A stretch of DNA of 64,000 bases from Volutella citrinella (lineage: Eukaryota > Ascomycota > Sordariomycetes > Hypocreales > Nectriaceae), in contig JAWZSP010000004.1 of assembly GCA_034401135.1 (NCBI GenBank), positions 744,001 through 808,000 of the forward strand, read 5' to 3'. Positions 10,331 to 21,900 of this stretch are shown in pieces. Under the pieces are notes generated by a model, which was not told the DNA's origin, searched no databases, and was given only the letters and a program-made list of their open reading frames with translations. Each line of letters begins with the position of its first letter. Positions within the stretch are counted from its first letter, which is position 1. The translations under genes and the position numbers were made by a program.

Positions 10331-11566
10331 CTACTCTACTCTCGAAGGACCTGGCTGACATAGTTCCACGTCCTGCTGGTACCAGCGCTCCTTGACGATG
10401 CCTGGTCTGTCCTCTCGGCCTCTGGCTCTGCCGGGAATTCCACCGGGATAGTCCCGCTCCCGGGGCGTAATGGCAACTGGGGTCCTGCAATCGCCGACCT
10501 GTTGATATATGGTATATCGTGCGACCAGTTGCGTATGTCCATTCTCGTCTTCCTCCCATGTGGCGGACAGTGAACCATCCATCAAGCACTTGTCACACGA
10601 GTGCGTAGTTCTGCGAGGCTCCGAAAGCCTGACACTGCGCGATTCGTACAATTTGGAGATGGCAGAGTATGCCCACGGCTTGTTGTGGTGGTGTAGATGA
10701 GAACAATGCCTGAAAAGCTCCCGATCAAACGGTATTGTAGAGTTCTTTCGCCGTTTGACAGAAAGGGTCATTGTTTTCCGAATGAAGAGCTCCCCGGCAA
10801 TGATGCGACCCTTGATCTGGAGATTTATTGCCGAATCGGGCTTGTCATAGGTGATGCTATACCCCAGGTCTTCCAGACTGCACAGTGGAAGCCCATGGGG
10901 ATAGCCGAATAGGTGACGGTTCATGATCATTCGGCCATGTGTATATGTGACGGGTATGTCCTTGATTGTGGGAAGCTCGAAAAAGGTGTCTTTGTAGCAA
11001 TGCCAACGTCTTCCGCGATACCGGTCTCGTGCAGGAGTCATGTGATGCAATTTCGAGCAGATATGACAGTATAGAAGCTTTCCATTGTCCTTTTCAAGCA
11101 ATTGCAAGAACTCATGGCGGGGTTCTCCTCTCAGGAACATCGAAGACGCCGTGGGGAGAAGACGGCGGAAAGACGTACAAGTCAAACTGAGCGAAATCAG
11201 ATAGATATCCGGCAGGTACTCGGCGATGGAGAGTAAGATTTCGGGCGGTAGGCTGCACAGGCTTGTTCTAGTGGCAGTGGAAGAGGGTCTTAGTGAAGCG
11301 CCAAGGGCTGTCCACCTTGCTCGAACCCCCGTCAAGCGACGAACTTTTGGTGTTCCAGGGTTTGTCGACTTGACGATCCTCTTGCTGGCAGCCAGAGATG
11401 CGGCCTCCCCATACTGCGTAGAGGAATCGCTTTCGCTCACAGTATCCCATGATTCGTCGGTCTTAGTCTGGGTATCCGAGGGTGCAGAGCCAACAGATTC
11501 GCTTGTCGTATCCGTCGATCGAAATACCTTGCTGCAGAAACGCCCGATCCTGTTGAAAAATGCCAT
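10331..11566 (-). CDS. F-box protein
   Basis: An intronless 411-aa frame. Residues 1-100 are Ser/Thr-rich and basic. An F-box lies at about 102-140 (SLPPEILLSIAEYLPDIYL, then SLTCTSFRRLLP), the Skp1-binding module of SCF ubiquitin ligases. A Cys-rich segment follows (YCHICSKLHH) and a second Cys pair near residue 325 (SCDKC); with nearby His residues these might bind zinc. This layout, an N-terminal F-box followed by a long region with scattered Cys pairs, is common among lineage-expanded fungal F-box proteins whose substrates are unknown. No WD40 or LRR repeat is visible. Confidence 0.82.
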   Translation of the reverse strand: MAFFNRIGRFCSKVFRSTDTTSESVGSAPSDTQTKTDESWDTVSESDSSTQYGEAASLAASKRIVKSTNPGTPKVRRLTGVRARWTALGASLRPSSTATRTSLCSLPPEILLSIAEYLPDIYLISLSLTCTSFRRLLPTASSMFLRGEPRHEFLQLLEKDNGKLLYCHICSKLHHMTPARDRYRGRRWHCYKDTFFELPTIKDIPVTYTHGRMIMNRHLFGYPHGLPLCSLEDLGYSITYDKPDSAINLQIKGRIIAGELFIRKTMTLSVKRRKNSTIPFDRELFRHCSHLHHHNKPWAYSAISKLYESRSVRLSEPRRTTHSCDKCLMDGSLSATWEEDENGHTQLVARYTIYQQVGDCRTPVAITPRERDYPGGIPGRARGREDRPGIVKERWYQQDVELCQPGPSRVE

Positions 11567-11930
11567 CGTTGTTTGGTTCCGAGCATATGGGGCACGGTCT
11601 CAAAGGCGACAGTCGAGGGGATGGCGCTTCTTATAGATGAATGGTGGACCCAGGCGGGCAAAGTTTTAGGCAGCAAAATGTAAAGCCCGCAGGCTTGCAG
11701 AAGACCTTGGGGAATAGATATCCAGTTACTGGTTTCAATTACTAAATACAAAGTTCAGCCATACTCTGGGTGAAGGTAAGTTATTTGTAGTCCTTCAGGG
11801 TGCGGCGCGACTGCACCTTGACGCAGTACAAAGCCAAATCGATGCACCATCTCCCCACGGCCACTTGACCTCGTCCTCTTCAGCGTAGCAGCCGACAATC
11901 CTTTTCCCTCCCGCCCCGCCAATTGTTTCT
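11567..11930. other. Intergenic region upstream of the F-box gene
   Basis: This is the probable promoter region of the F-box gene. I see no other feature. Confidence 0.35.
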
Positions 11931-12165
11931 TAACGCTATATTAGCTTTCTGCCTACTTCGCATATGCAGAGCCTTTCGCCCTTACAGTCTTTCCAAGCTC
12001 ATAAAGAGCTGAGTTGCGCGTCTCCTTGCTGCTTGGCCCATCGATGCTCTGTATGTAAATGTCGTATGCAGTCCCTGAGCCAGCTAGTCAAGAGAATGCA
12101 GTGGCCGATATGGTAAACTGGCCTTTCGCCATCTTAGAGCCTGCCCTGCCAGTCTCTAGGGAATG

Positions 12166-12202
12166 CAGGAACGCCGCTATTGAATATTCGGCGGCGTTCC
12201 TG
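12166..12202. repeat. 12-bp perfect inverted repeat
   Basis: CAGGAACGCCGC and GCGGCGTTCCTG flank a 13-base spacer. The 10-mer TGAATATTCG occurs within the spacer and again immediately after the right arm. It lies inside the decayed gene, and the rearrangement may have disrupted that gene's frame. Confidence 0.75.
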
Positions 12203-12447
12203 AATATTCGGAAATCTTCTTCTCCTGCACCGCCTTGTACTTGTACAAATCCTAGCACTTAATCTCCTCGACGGGATCTTCGAATTCGCCAAAGGGTTCG
12301 CCAAGTTGACCCAAAATTTCAGTTAGCCTTTGCAGGGATGGCACCCGCTGCGCGGATAATGTTAGGCAGCGATAGGATCCTTGTATCCAGCTTTGTTCAG
12401 CTTAGGCAGGGGAAAGGGTTAGAGTTACCAGCCGTTGCGATTTTTTT

Positions 12448-12527
12448 ATTTCCCCCGACGCAGTTTCGCCTCCGCCATGCCAATGGTGTGTGTTTTATCA
12501 GGTCAGATCGATCTGGTCTGGCTGGGT
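12448..12527 (-). repeat. Diverged dispersed repeat, copy B
   Basis: This is the partner of the copy at 10231-10326, sharing the same ordered blocks with many substitutions. It lies within the decayed region and may be the cause of its disruption. Confidence 0.5.
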
Positions 12528-12859
12528 GTTTGCTGGGCAAGCTGGGGTAGCAGTGAGCACCAATGCACACCATGCAGCCAAATCAATAGCGTCGGCCACT
12601 AGCTCGGTCTCAGCTCGCCCAGGCCGCCCCAGACTCAATCTGCGCCAGTCGATCGGTCGCATCTAGCCAGGGACCACGGTCAGCGCAGCAAATAAACTCT
12701 TCAGCTCCAAGGGCCTGGGCCAATAATTCATGCATAGTCTCGCCAGCTTGACGTATAGCACCCGACAATATGGTCGTGCCCGCAAAATAAAGATGGCGGC
12801 TCGTCCCCGGTGGCTTGTCCTCGCAATCACCCTTCATTGTGATCGCACCCTTCTTCACT

Positions 12860-13912
12860 ATGCCATTGGAAAAAAAGCTTGGCCAGCTCTTGGGTTATCG
12901 GACCCAAGATGCGCCGTCTCGAAAGAGGTCCAGTGCTGTGAGGTCCAGCGCTGTCAACGCAGCCTTCCCTCGCACCTCGTCGCTCGTCAGCACAAACAGT
13001 TCGTCCAGCTCGTCCAGCACATCCATTTCGACCAGGCAGTCGCTCAGGCTGGACCATGCCGGCCTGCAGCTGCTAGACCGCGAAATGGAAGAAGCGTCGG
13101 CGGCAGATTTCAAGACAGATCCTGCGGGAACACGCTATCGCCCAGGGGCGCCCAGCATTTGGCACGCCACGGGCATGATGGTCGAATTGAGAGCGGCCCT
13201 CAAGCAAATGGTGGATAAATATTCCGACGCCCAGGCAGTATACTACAGAGGGCTGCGTCATCGAGATCGGCTCGGTGGGATCAAGACGGATCATCTCGGG
13301 ATGGAGTACTGCGACAGCTGCCTCTGCAATGACTTTGACCTCGACGACTGCAACACGCCCGGCCACGCCGTCTGCGGATGCGGCCACGACAGCGATAGCC
13401 ACAGTCCGCTGCCTTCCGACCACTGGGCATCGGGAATTGGCTCCATCCTGGTCGACATGGCGCGCGTCATGTATCCCGAGCTGCAGAGGGTGTCGGCGTC
13501 GGACCCGGCGCACCGGAAGCGGGTGCTCGCCGAGGTGGAGCCTTGCGGCCTGGACTGTGGGTGCACCGACTTCCGGCTCGGCGTCGGCTCGACGACGCGC
13601 TGCGGGTGCGGCCACGAGGGCATCGATCACGACCCGGACTTTGCGCGGCTCGAGGGGCGCGCCATTGGCATCAGCGTCGAGATCCTGCTGGAGGGCATCT
13701 ACCAGGAGCAAAAGTTCAGGGACGTCGACGGCATCCTCAAGCGGTCGCTCTACGACATCCGGCGGCAGAGGACCGTGGCCGAGCAGACGTGCAGCGACTA
13801 CAGCAGGTCTGCGGATGGGACGAGGTGTCTGTGCGGCCAGGCGTATGACGTGCACGGGGAGTCTGTGGGCGAGATTATGTTTCGGAGAAGTTATCGCCCG
13901 ATAGGCGAGTAG
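12860..13912 (+). CDS. Cys/His-repeat protein, hypothetical
   Basis: A single-exon 350-aa protein. The first ~75 residues are Ser-rich. Three spaced copies of a Cys/His module follow. Copy 1 has Cys 151, 154, 156 and then 172, 174 and His 176 (CGCGH). Copy 2 has Cys 229, 233, 235 and 248, 250 with His 252 (CGCGH). Copy 3 is reduced: Cys 311, 323, 325, with CGQ in place of CGH. Helical linkers separate the copies. The spacing C-x2/3-C-x-C-x(2)-F...C-x-C-G-H-x(4)-H resembles the zinc-binding pattern of FAM221-type proteins, but I am not certain of homology. A zinc-binding role is inference. The ATG at 12860 is preferred to an in-frame one at 12815, which adds a short hydrophobic stretch. Confidence 0.7.
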   Translation: MPLEKKLGQLLGYRTQDAPSRKRSSAVRSSAVNAAFPRTSSLVSTNSSSSSSSTSISTRQSLRLDHAGLQLLDREMEEASAADFKTDPAGTRYRPGAPSIWHATGMMVELRAALKQMVDKYSDAQAVYYRGLRHRDRLGGIKTDHLGMEYCDSCLCNDFDLDDCNTPGHAVCGCGHDSDSHSPLPSDHWASGIGSILVDMARVMYPELQRVSASDPAHRKRVLAEVEPCGLDCGCTDFRLGVGSTTRCGCGHEGIDHDPDFARLEGRAIGISVEILLEGIYQEQKFRDVDGILKRSLYDIRRQRTVAEQTCSDYSRSADGTRCLCGQAYDVHGESVGEIMFRRSYRPIGE

Positions 13913-15430
13913 GCATGTGGTCTGGTCCGGTCTGCTGGACAGACGACTCGTTTTACCAATCGGTTTTTTTCATGTGTACAGTAATGCATTGACGATCTAA
14001 TATTACGCTTAAATGACTTCGCTCCTCGATACCTCGACCACGGTCCAGATACGACATTGTTTGCTGGGGCCAATTTGTTGAGCAACCAGCGCCAGTGACA
14101 TGAGAAACGGGCAACAACGCAACCTGGCCATTGAGTTGAGACTCGTGAATAGTTGATTCAGGGTAGAAAATTTCAAAGTCTTTCCCAATGCTCAGCATTT
14201 CAACTAAGCCCACTTCTCCAGGCATCACCAACGCAGACTCTACTCTCAAGCCGCCTCCACCCTTACTGTACAGTTGCGCTTCTCGAGCTACGGGGTTGTG
14301 TATCAAGCCCCTGGGAGAGTGTCCTCATCCTTTCGGCATTCTGTACAACCGGGCAGCAGGAGCTGAAACCTAGGAAGCTGTCAAGCTCCATAAGGCTGTT
14401 GTTTTATATCCCTTTGAACAGGGGTGGGGGTCGAGGTCCACGTGTCGGCTTTCCAAGGCGTGGACAATGCAACACAACTAACATCATCTCAGTATCGGCC
14501 GCAGTATTCAGCACAAATACTAAACAAAAACCGGTCATTGACGGATCCGATTCCTGGCGTAGTGGCGGCCGAGGCTTTGTGGGTCGAAACGTTTAGCCCC
14601 CACGACCCAGGGCCGTCTCCCAATCCTTCCTCGATTACTACGCCATCGCTCATCTCCACTCACCCTGCCTTTTGGATACGTTTTGTTAGCAACCCTATCT
14701 ATTTGACCCACAGACTGTAACTGACTCGATTGCTTACTCAAGAACGCGCCATGCCCCATTTCGACCTTGAGCACGCGTGGTGCTATAAAAAGCTGGCCGA
14801 AATTGGCATCGGCCCCCCTTTTCCAACTTGGTCCCCGTTTCTCGGGCCGCTCGTGTGCCGCCCCTAGGTAGCCAACATGGTTGACTCTCACGTACGCACG
14901 CGATGCCTTGATGAACCCGGGAAAGACCCCGCTGGAGCAAGACGGGAGGAGGAGGGAATGGTAGCATTACGTTAGTGACGGCTTCAAATGTCATTGGACA
15001 AGCACGGTCGCACCAGAAGCGCCAAATCTCGGGGAAGTTAGGGAGAATTCTCCAAGCCCTGATTCCAGCCACGGCGCCCTAACTACCGACGGCCGGCATG
15101 GGGGATGAATCCTATAAATAGATGAGAAATGTTCAGGAACGAAAAGTAGGGAACCCAGCGTTGCCCAAGACAGACAGGCGTTTACTCCCCACAGCGGGCC
15201 ATTGGCTGCAAAACCTCCGGCAGGATGATTCGCAGCCTCATCTGCATAGTAGGATCTCTAGCATTGTAACTGAATTTGAGAGTAAAGCCCTGTAAATCCT
15301 CTTGGGCGCCTGGTGCACTAGAGTCCTTCCTCCAAAAACAGGTGGCTAGCAATGTAAAAAGGCGCGCTCTTCGTCCTCGCGCCATGCAGCCGGCATCGAA
15401 CCAGTCAGCCATCGTCCTCCAACTCTCACA
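13913..15430. other. Intergenic region and promoter of the subtilisin-like gene
   Basis: About 1.5 kb without a supported exon. It carries a CTATAAAAAG sequence near 14781 and a TATAAATA box at 15113-15120 ahead of the secreted protein gene. The upstream half is the 3' flank of the Cys/His-repeat gene. Confidence 0.45.
15113..15120 (+). promoter_or_regulatory. TATA box upstream of the subtilisin-like gene
   Basis: TATAAATA lies about 310 bp before the ATG at 15431, implying a leader of roughly 280 nt. A stress- or stage-regulated promoter is possible but unproven. Confidence 0.45.
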
Positions 15431-18400
15431 ATGCTGGCCCGGCCAGCCCTCTTGGGCATCTTATTCGGGGCCTGTAGAGTCAACTCACAGGATCCGAAGA
15501 ACAATCCGTCGTCAACTGAGATACCACCAGTTACCTTGACGACAACAGTGACGATTCCAGTGGGAAGCGAATACCCCTTCAAGATTCCGACAACAACAAA
15601 CACTGCAGCATCGACAACCCTCGTAATTACCGTTATCAATTCCGCAATTGCCCTGACAGAGTTGCCGGCAAAGGCGTCGTCATCATTAGCGGGCGAGCCC
15701 AGTGTCGGTGCTCCTGGTGCACCTCAAAAGAATGGTGGTCAGAATGGGGCTCAGACTGGCTCGGGCACGCAAGCAGTCACCCAGACATCTGGCACCTTGC
15801 AACGTCAAACATCTGCTCCTGGTATGAGCAACGGCGCCGAGACCTCGACAACATCGCAACACGCCGTCCCCAACATGCCCAACCCGGGCACAAAAGATAA
15901 CAACCAGCCATCTGGCGCGCCACAGAATGGTGGTGGTCAGTACCCGAATTCAGAAACTGGAGACGACACCAAGCCGTCCGGCACATATTCACCGGGCAAT
16001 AGCCCTCAGATCTCCGGTACGGCAACCAATGGAGGTGGCCAGATATCTGCCTCGTCACAAGGCGCTTCAGTCGATACAACAACTAGGAGCATAACACAGG
16101 CGACGCAAGGGACCCTCCCCACGGGGCCAGAGGCGCAACACGGCAGCAGTATTCCTACAACGACGCAGACCACGTCGGCCGATGGGTCTGGCGGTGTTCC
16201 AATAGTTCCAATCATTCCAATTTACCCTCCCCCAGTCGTTGCACCTCCCCCAGGCCCTGCACCTGTCCCAGGCTCCCCTCCTCCTCCTGCCCCAGGCTCT
16301 CCTCCTCCTCCTTATCCCGGTTCCCCTGCCCCTCCTCCCTATCCCGGTGCCCCTCCTCCCTATCCTGGTGCCCCTCCTCCGTACGTCCCTGGCAATGGCG
16401 ACCCAGATAAGGGTGGTTCAGGTGAGCCTGGAAACCCTGACGACTCAAAATTCCCCCCAGTCGTACCGGTAGTGCCTCCCGGAGGTAGTGAGAAGCCGTC
16501 AAACGGTCAAGAAACTCAACCAGCTACCAGGTCTGCCCAAAGCAGCGGCCAGCAGACGACTGAAAAGCCTTCAACCACGCAGGGCCCAACATCAACTTCC
16601 TCCCAGACTACTACTACTTCCGAGAGCTACTGCACCGCAACAGGGTCCATGCCACGTATACCGCGTCATAAACTCAACGCCCGTGTCGACGAGCCGATCC
16701 CTGGCCCGAAGTTCCCGCTCTCATGCACCCCGATATATTACCTGATTGTCTTCCCCAGGCACAGAGACGCTGCGAGTATCGAGGAACTGAGTAGTCGGCT
16801 GTCTTCCATCGATCGTGGCACGGATGACGGCGGCCTTCGGAGTTTGCGTCGAGAGGTCCTCAATGGCTTTGGTGTCATGTACTTTACTCTGCGCACAACG
16901 CAGGCTCTGGCTGAAGCGATTGGAAGGGACGAATTGGTGAGTGCTCGAGTAGCCTGGTGCGCCACTAGACTTTGGACTCGACATTACTGACAGCAGTACA
17001 GATTTCATCAATTGGCTCCGCGTATAAGTTTCCCATCTTCGACAACCCCCCGGGTGTGCCCCCACGGCCGCCGATTCCGCCAACTCCCCCTCTGCCGGAT
17101 GAGGCGCCTTCCCTCCTGGAGTGGGATGCCACGCCCGACGTCGCGGTTTTGGGCCAAGAACCGGGTGTCCGCCTCGAAGACTACAACGGAAAGACGATTA
17201 TTGACAGAAATCCCGCTCCGTGGGTGCGCGTGTTCCTACTGGAAGGCAAGGTTCTCCCTAGACACACGGTTCGTTTTATGCACTGAACTCATGTAAAATG
17301 GCACAAGGTACTTACTTATTCTCATCGTTAGGAGTTCAGAAACGACCACTTTAATGCTTTCGCCAAGTTTCAGTACATGTCTCCAATGGACAAGCGAACA
17401 CCATGGGTGCCCGATAAGCCCGAAACAGCATACCATGCAGCATGCGTGGCATCCCATGCCGTTGGCGATCAGCAAGGCATGGCAAAGAATGCCATGGTCA
17501 TCTTCGTCGACGCTTGTTATGAAGGCAGTTTGACGTGCTTTTTCCAGTCTCTTCGGGATGTGGTCCATGCGGCGGATGGCGAGCCGTCCGTTTTCTCAGC
17601 TTCCACCGTATTCGATCGGTATTTTGATGATGAAGGAACCAAGGTTGCCTATCCATCCATTTTCGAGGGTGAAGAAATGTGGAGTGATATCGAGGTTTTA
17701 TATTCCGCGATATTGAAACAAATGGTTGCCAATAACATTCTCCCCGTTTGCTCCATCGGTAACGAGGGCTTGGTGAGTCGGTTTCCCGATGCCTCGAGAG
17801 TTTCGACTGACACGCGCCCAAAAGAAAGAGGTACCGAACCGCTATCTCCCCGCCAGCTTCGCCAAGCGCGAGATGGGTGCGCTTCACGTTCCCCAACTGG
17901 TGACTGTCGGAGGCACGACTCCCAACGGCTTCACAGAGTGGGAAGATTCGACTAGCCAGCGAATTGGGACAGATCCCCTGGCCTGGCTCCCGAACATTTT
18001 TGCACCTGCGACCGGTCTCAGGTGCCCGAAGGGTGACGATGGCTGGGATGAGAATCAGGAGGGGACATCTTATGGTAGGTCAGGACTCGTTAACTTCCGC
18101 TCTTGAACAGCCTGCTAACCCACAACCAGCGGCACCAAAGATTGCAGGACTAATTGCCCATATGATTGGAGTTCTGAAGAAAGCAGGACAGCTCGGCCGC
18201 GGTGGCCTCGCCGACGTGGAGGTCGTCCGCCGAGCTGTCATGGCATTCGCCTATGACAGACGCCCCCGACGACCGGTCGAGCCCCAAACAGGCATGGCCC
18301 CCCGGATCAACGTGGGCTGGAACGGTATCAGGAAGTCTAGGGGAGGAGGAGCTGGGGCCCCCGCGTGTCCGGTCCGGCGCGATACTGAGTGGGACGTTTA

Positions 18401-18968
18401 TATGCCCCAGTGCCAAAGGCCGTCGGCATCCCCGTCTACCTTTTTGACAATGACGAGACAGGCGCCCACGGATGTCCAGCCAGCGACTAATAAGCTCGAT
18501 GCTACCCATGATGCCGCCACTGCTACCAACGTACGCTCGACCCCAGCCAAGCGCGAGTCGGCGACCGCGTCCGATGCCAACAAAGGAAGCACCGTTGCCA
18601 GCGCAAGCTCGACCACCGCCCAGGCGGCACAGCCAGCGACAAAGACCGATGCCAACGATGGGGGCCCTTCTGCCGGTTCGAGCGCTCCCGCTGTTGGCGC
18701 TCCTCATACTCGCAGTGGCAGCGCTCCCTCTTCCACTACAACGAGTGCCGTATTGAGCTTCATTGGCGGTGCCCCGGGTATGGGGACTGCGGTACCCGGA
18801 AAGGGCCACTCTTCGTCCACCAGCACAAGCAGCACCTCAGTGATTTATGTTGGCGGCTCCCCCGGTATGGGCGGAGTGCCGGTCCAGGGCCCAGGTGCTG
18901 TAAACACCAAGACCAAAACTGCGACAACCTCGACGATTTATGTGGGTGGTTCCCCCGGTATGGGTTGA
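15431..18968 (+). CDS. Large secreted protein with subtilisin (S8)-like domain, aspartate position altered
   Basis: Five exons (15431-16936, 17002-17268, 17332-17772, about 17825-18074, 18130-18968) give about 1100 aa. A signal peptide (MLARPALLGILFGACRVNSQ) precedes ~380 residues rich in Ser, Thr, Gly and Pro, with a proline-rich tract at 16222-16389. An S8-like domain follows. The oxyanion Asn is in SIGNEG (about 735), the nucleophile Ser is in GTSYAAPKIAG (about 820, split by an intron), and the likely His is H626 in YHAACVAS, where active enzymes have HGT. Where active enzymes have V-x-V-I-D-x-G, this protein reads VRVFLLEG (Glu 583), so it may be inactive or altered. The C-terminal ~200 residues are low complexity with three [YF][VI]GG[AS]PGMG units. 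The fourth-exon acceptor is uncertain by six bases. The stop lies inside a repeat unit. Confidence 0.75.
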
Positions 18969-21900
18969 GTGCCGGTCGCTTTAGCCACCAAGACCATAAC
19001 TGCAACTGCCTCCGCGTGAAGCCATGCCACATGGGTTGTCGTTGGCAGGACTGGACCGAGAGATTCCAGGGCAGAACGACTGTGATGTAGAACACGGCCA
19101 ATTAATGTACAATATATTTTGAGAAGAGAGCTTCTAGAGTGTTAGCATATAGGATGGATAGAATAAAAAGGTTATAGGTCGAACCATTAGCAAATAGAAC
19201 ATAGATTTGACACTCAAACATTTGACTCCGACACAAGCTGAACTCGAGTCATGCTGCACAAGGAGCTGACGCGTATAGGGCAGTCCAGCTTGGGGTGTAA
19301 TCCAGATTGGGGTGTAATTGCGCAGGTTCTTGATGGTTGACTTCGGCGAAGGCATGTTATCCTCGGGGGTGTTGCTTGAATGCTTTGCCACTCAACCAGG
19401 TTCAGGTGATATCATGGGGGCACAATGACAACATGATCTTCCTGTATCAAGATGTAGCTGCTATCACAGTACACAGTAATATAATAGCATATATCTAGTA
19501 TTGTTAAATAACCCGAGAGAAAAGCCCTTCTCACGCCCTTTAAGAGGCTGAAACTATATTATCGTCAGATTGCCAGGCCAAGAGTGCGTTGCGGCCTTCA
19601 AACAAGAAATTCCCTTGTCGCGCCACCCTAGACCCGCCGGCGATGGCTCCGAATGACTACAGCGGTAGCACCGTCCACGCAGCCAAACCAGGGTTTTCGC
19701 TATTGGCCCAGCAAATATACCTCCATTATTCCTACATTATTGCAGCAAATATAGATGGATAGGCTGGGTTTCAGGCCCGAGCGATTCCCGCACCATGACC
19801 ATTCGCCGAAGGGCGGGTGCTGTGCCGCTGGTGTGCGTCACATTTGACTCTGTTTTTGGTCCCCCTCAACGGGCCTCATGACATCATTTGGGAGGGCTGG
19901 TTGCCGAGGCAGGCTAAGCCACTGGCCAACCCGGTCGCCCACGCTGCACCAGGTTGGGCATCCGCTTCGTATCTTTTCTGGGCGATGAACTCCCCAAGAC
20001 AGGGCTCCAGCGATCGCAAAGCGGTGAGCCCCCCCTGATGGCGCTGTGAAGGTTCGAATGAAACGACCAGGGAGTTCCCAAATAGGACCAATTGTCCTAA
20101 TTGGCAGCTTCACGGCAGCCAGTCCAACGGTGAGGCTGATGGAAATGGCTGTTCAATAGCATCCGAACCTGCAGCGCCTTACCCGACGGCAAGCAGAGGG
20201 TCCACGCTGGAGTCAAACAACTGGGCATAGATGCTGGCAAGGCCAAAGAGTTTGTGTGTTGGCTGTATCAGTTCCAGTTCCTCTTCTCAGTGCCTGCTCC
20301 CAAGCCAGCATTTTGCCGTCGACAGAGGCCTCACCTCCACCCGTCTTCACACGCGTCGCATTGAATCGGCATTGTTACGCGTCTACACGGAGCCGTTGAA
20401 AAACTCAATAGCCATCCTGAGATGAGATGCCATGCCGGGCAGTCTGTTGCAGCTCGGTTTGGCCGCCCTGGGTCTGGAACGGTGTCTAGGATCACCAGCA
20501 TTGGCGGGGCCCAGCCGGGCCGGGGGAGTCAGGGCGGCCAGGGAGGCCTGCAACGGTCTCAATCAAAGGGATACAAGCCTTTTAGTGCGTTTACATGACA
20601 AGGATTTGGTGCGACGTGACTGGCCACGATGCATTGGGAGGTGACGACCTCAGCTGAACCAGTATTGCTAGTGCCGCCACACCACGCACGACTGGCCTAG
20701 ATCAAGAGTCAAGACGGAATTGTCTCTCCTGTGTGGAACACTGGTTTTCGCTTTCAAACCACCTGTTGTTCTACGGGTGACAGGCCTCCCGGGATTCAAC
20801 CTATGCTTGGAATGAGCTGTCCCTATCGCTGGAAAGGGGCGTGGCCTAGCACGGGCCCGGCAAATGCCGTCGGAGCCAGCGAATGATGTTCTGGCAGTGT
20901 CATCCTCTTCGCGTGGCCCACTAGATCGGACCTGGAGCCGGGGCCGTGCTCACTGATTAGGCTGCGATCCGAGGGCGTGGAAGAAGACTGGCTTGACTGG
21001 CACACCATCTGGGTGTAACCAAATGCCATTGCGTAGTTGACACAAAGATCTGCAGCTTGCCATCGTCATCTCCCGTGTTTTGGCATTTGCCTCGACGACC
21101 AAAGCTAATATGGCTTCATCTACGGAGTAATTTAGCTGGAAACAGCGTCCGGCAACATGGAGAGAGACATGATCGGCCAAGATCAGCAGTACCTGGGCTG
21201 GGTGATTGGTGCCGCCGCGCAAGCGGAAAATTGGCTTCAAAGGCCCAAACCTCAAAGAGAAGGGTTAGGGGAGTTGGGGACTTGGCCGACGCCGACGGGC
21301 TGGCATTCCGATCGTGGGCGAACAGAGCAACAAGAGCATCGGCTCTGGATCTGGTTGGAGCTCCGACGCCGACTCTTCATGCCACCATAGATAGTGCAGC
21401 ATCACGGGAGACGGCATGGATTAACGTTTCGGTGATGAAGCTTGAGTGACCTCGTCCGGGCTGTTTTGCAGTCCAGACCTGGCAGTGCGGGACAAAGGAC
21501 GGCAATCACGGCTGAGCTACTGTTAGTGTTAGTGCTCCAGTGCAACTGTGAAAGCTCTCCAGCTTGGTCTGCCGAGCTGATAACTATGAACGGAGGAGGA
21601 CACCAACAGCTGCAACCCGACGCTTGTAGCAAATCTTCACAGGCACTGGCGGTCTCGACTCGGCCAGACGCTATTCGCACCACGCACACGCTATCTGGGC
21701 CGCTGGAGCAAAGTGGAGGGCGTCCGGCGCTGGTGGTGTAAGGACCCATGCAATAATGCGCTGCATCCTCCAACAGCCGAGATGAGCTGAGGAACTGGCC
21801 CAGCTGGGGCTGCGCAATGCAGGGTTGCGGCCATGAACGGGGGCCCTCGTGCCAAATTTTCATTTTTTTCTCTTCATTCTCGTACTCGTCCTGCCAGTTA

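Larger units (their letters stand above)
11931..12858 (-). pseudogene. Decayed protein-coding gene, family unknown
   Basis: The minus strand holds several protein-like segments that do not share one open frame. From 12858 to 12610 an 82-residue frame ends in LDATDRLAQIESGAAWAS. After a slip, LVADAIDLAAWCALVLTATP follows. Nearer 12290-12185, FEDPVEEIKC is followed by an in-frame TAG and then DLYKYKAVQEKKISEY. From about 12063 a last segment, ETRNSALYELGKTVRAKGSA, follows an acceptor-like CAG and ends in a TAG. The helical character and the TAG at a place where CAG would read through suggest decay by C-to-T change. I do not recognise the family. Part of this could be chance. Confidence 0.4.

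Noticed and set aside
13073..13855. Open frame of 260 codons on the minus strand
   Set aside because: It is antisense to the Cys/His-repeat gene and shows Ala/Val/Arg-rich text expected from the opposite strand of a GC-rich gene.
21402..21863. Open frame of 153 codons on the minus strand
   Set aside because: No start context, motif or splice partner; Cys and Ser content looks random.
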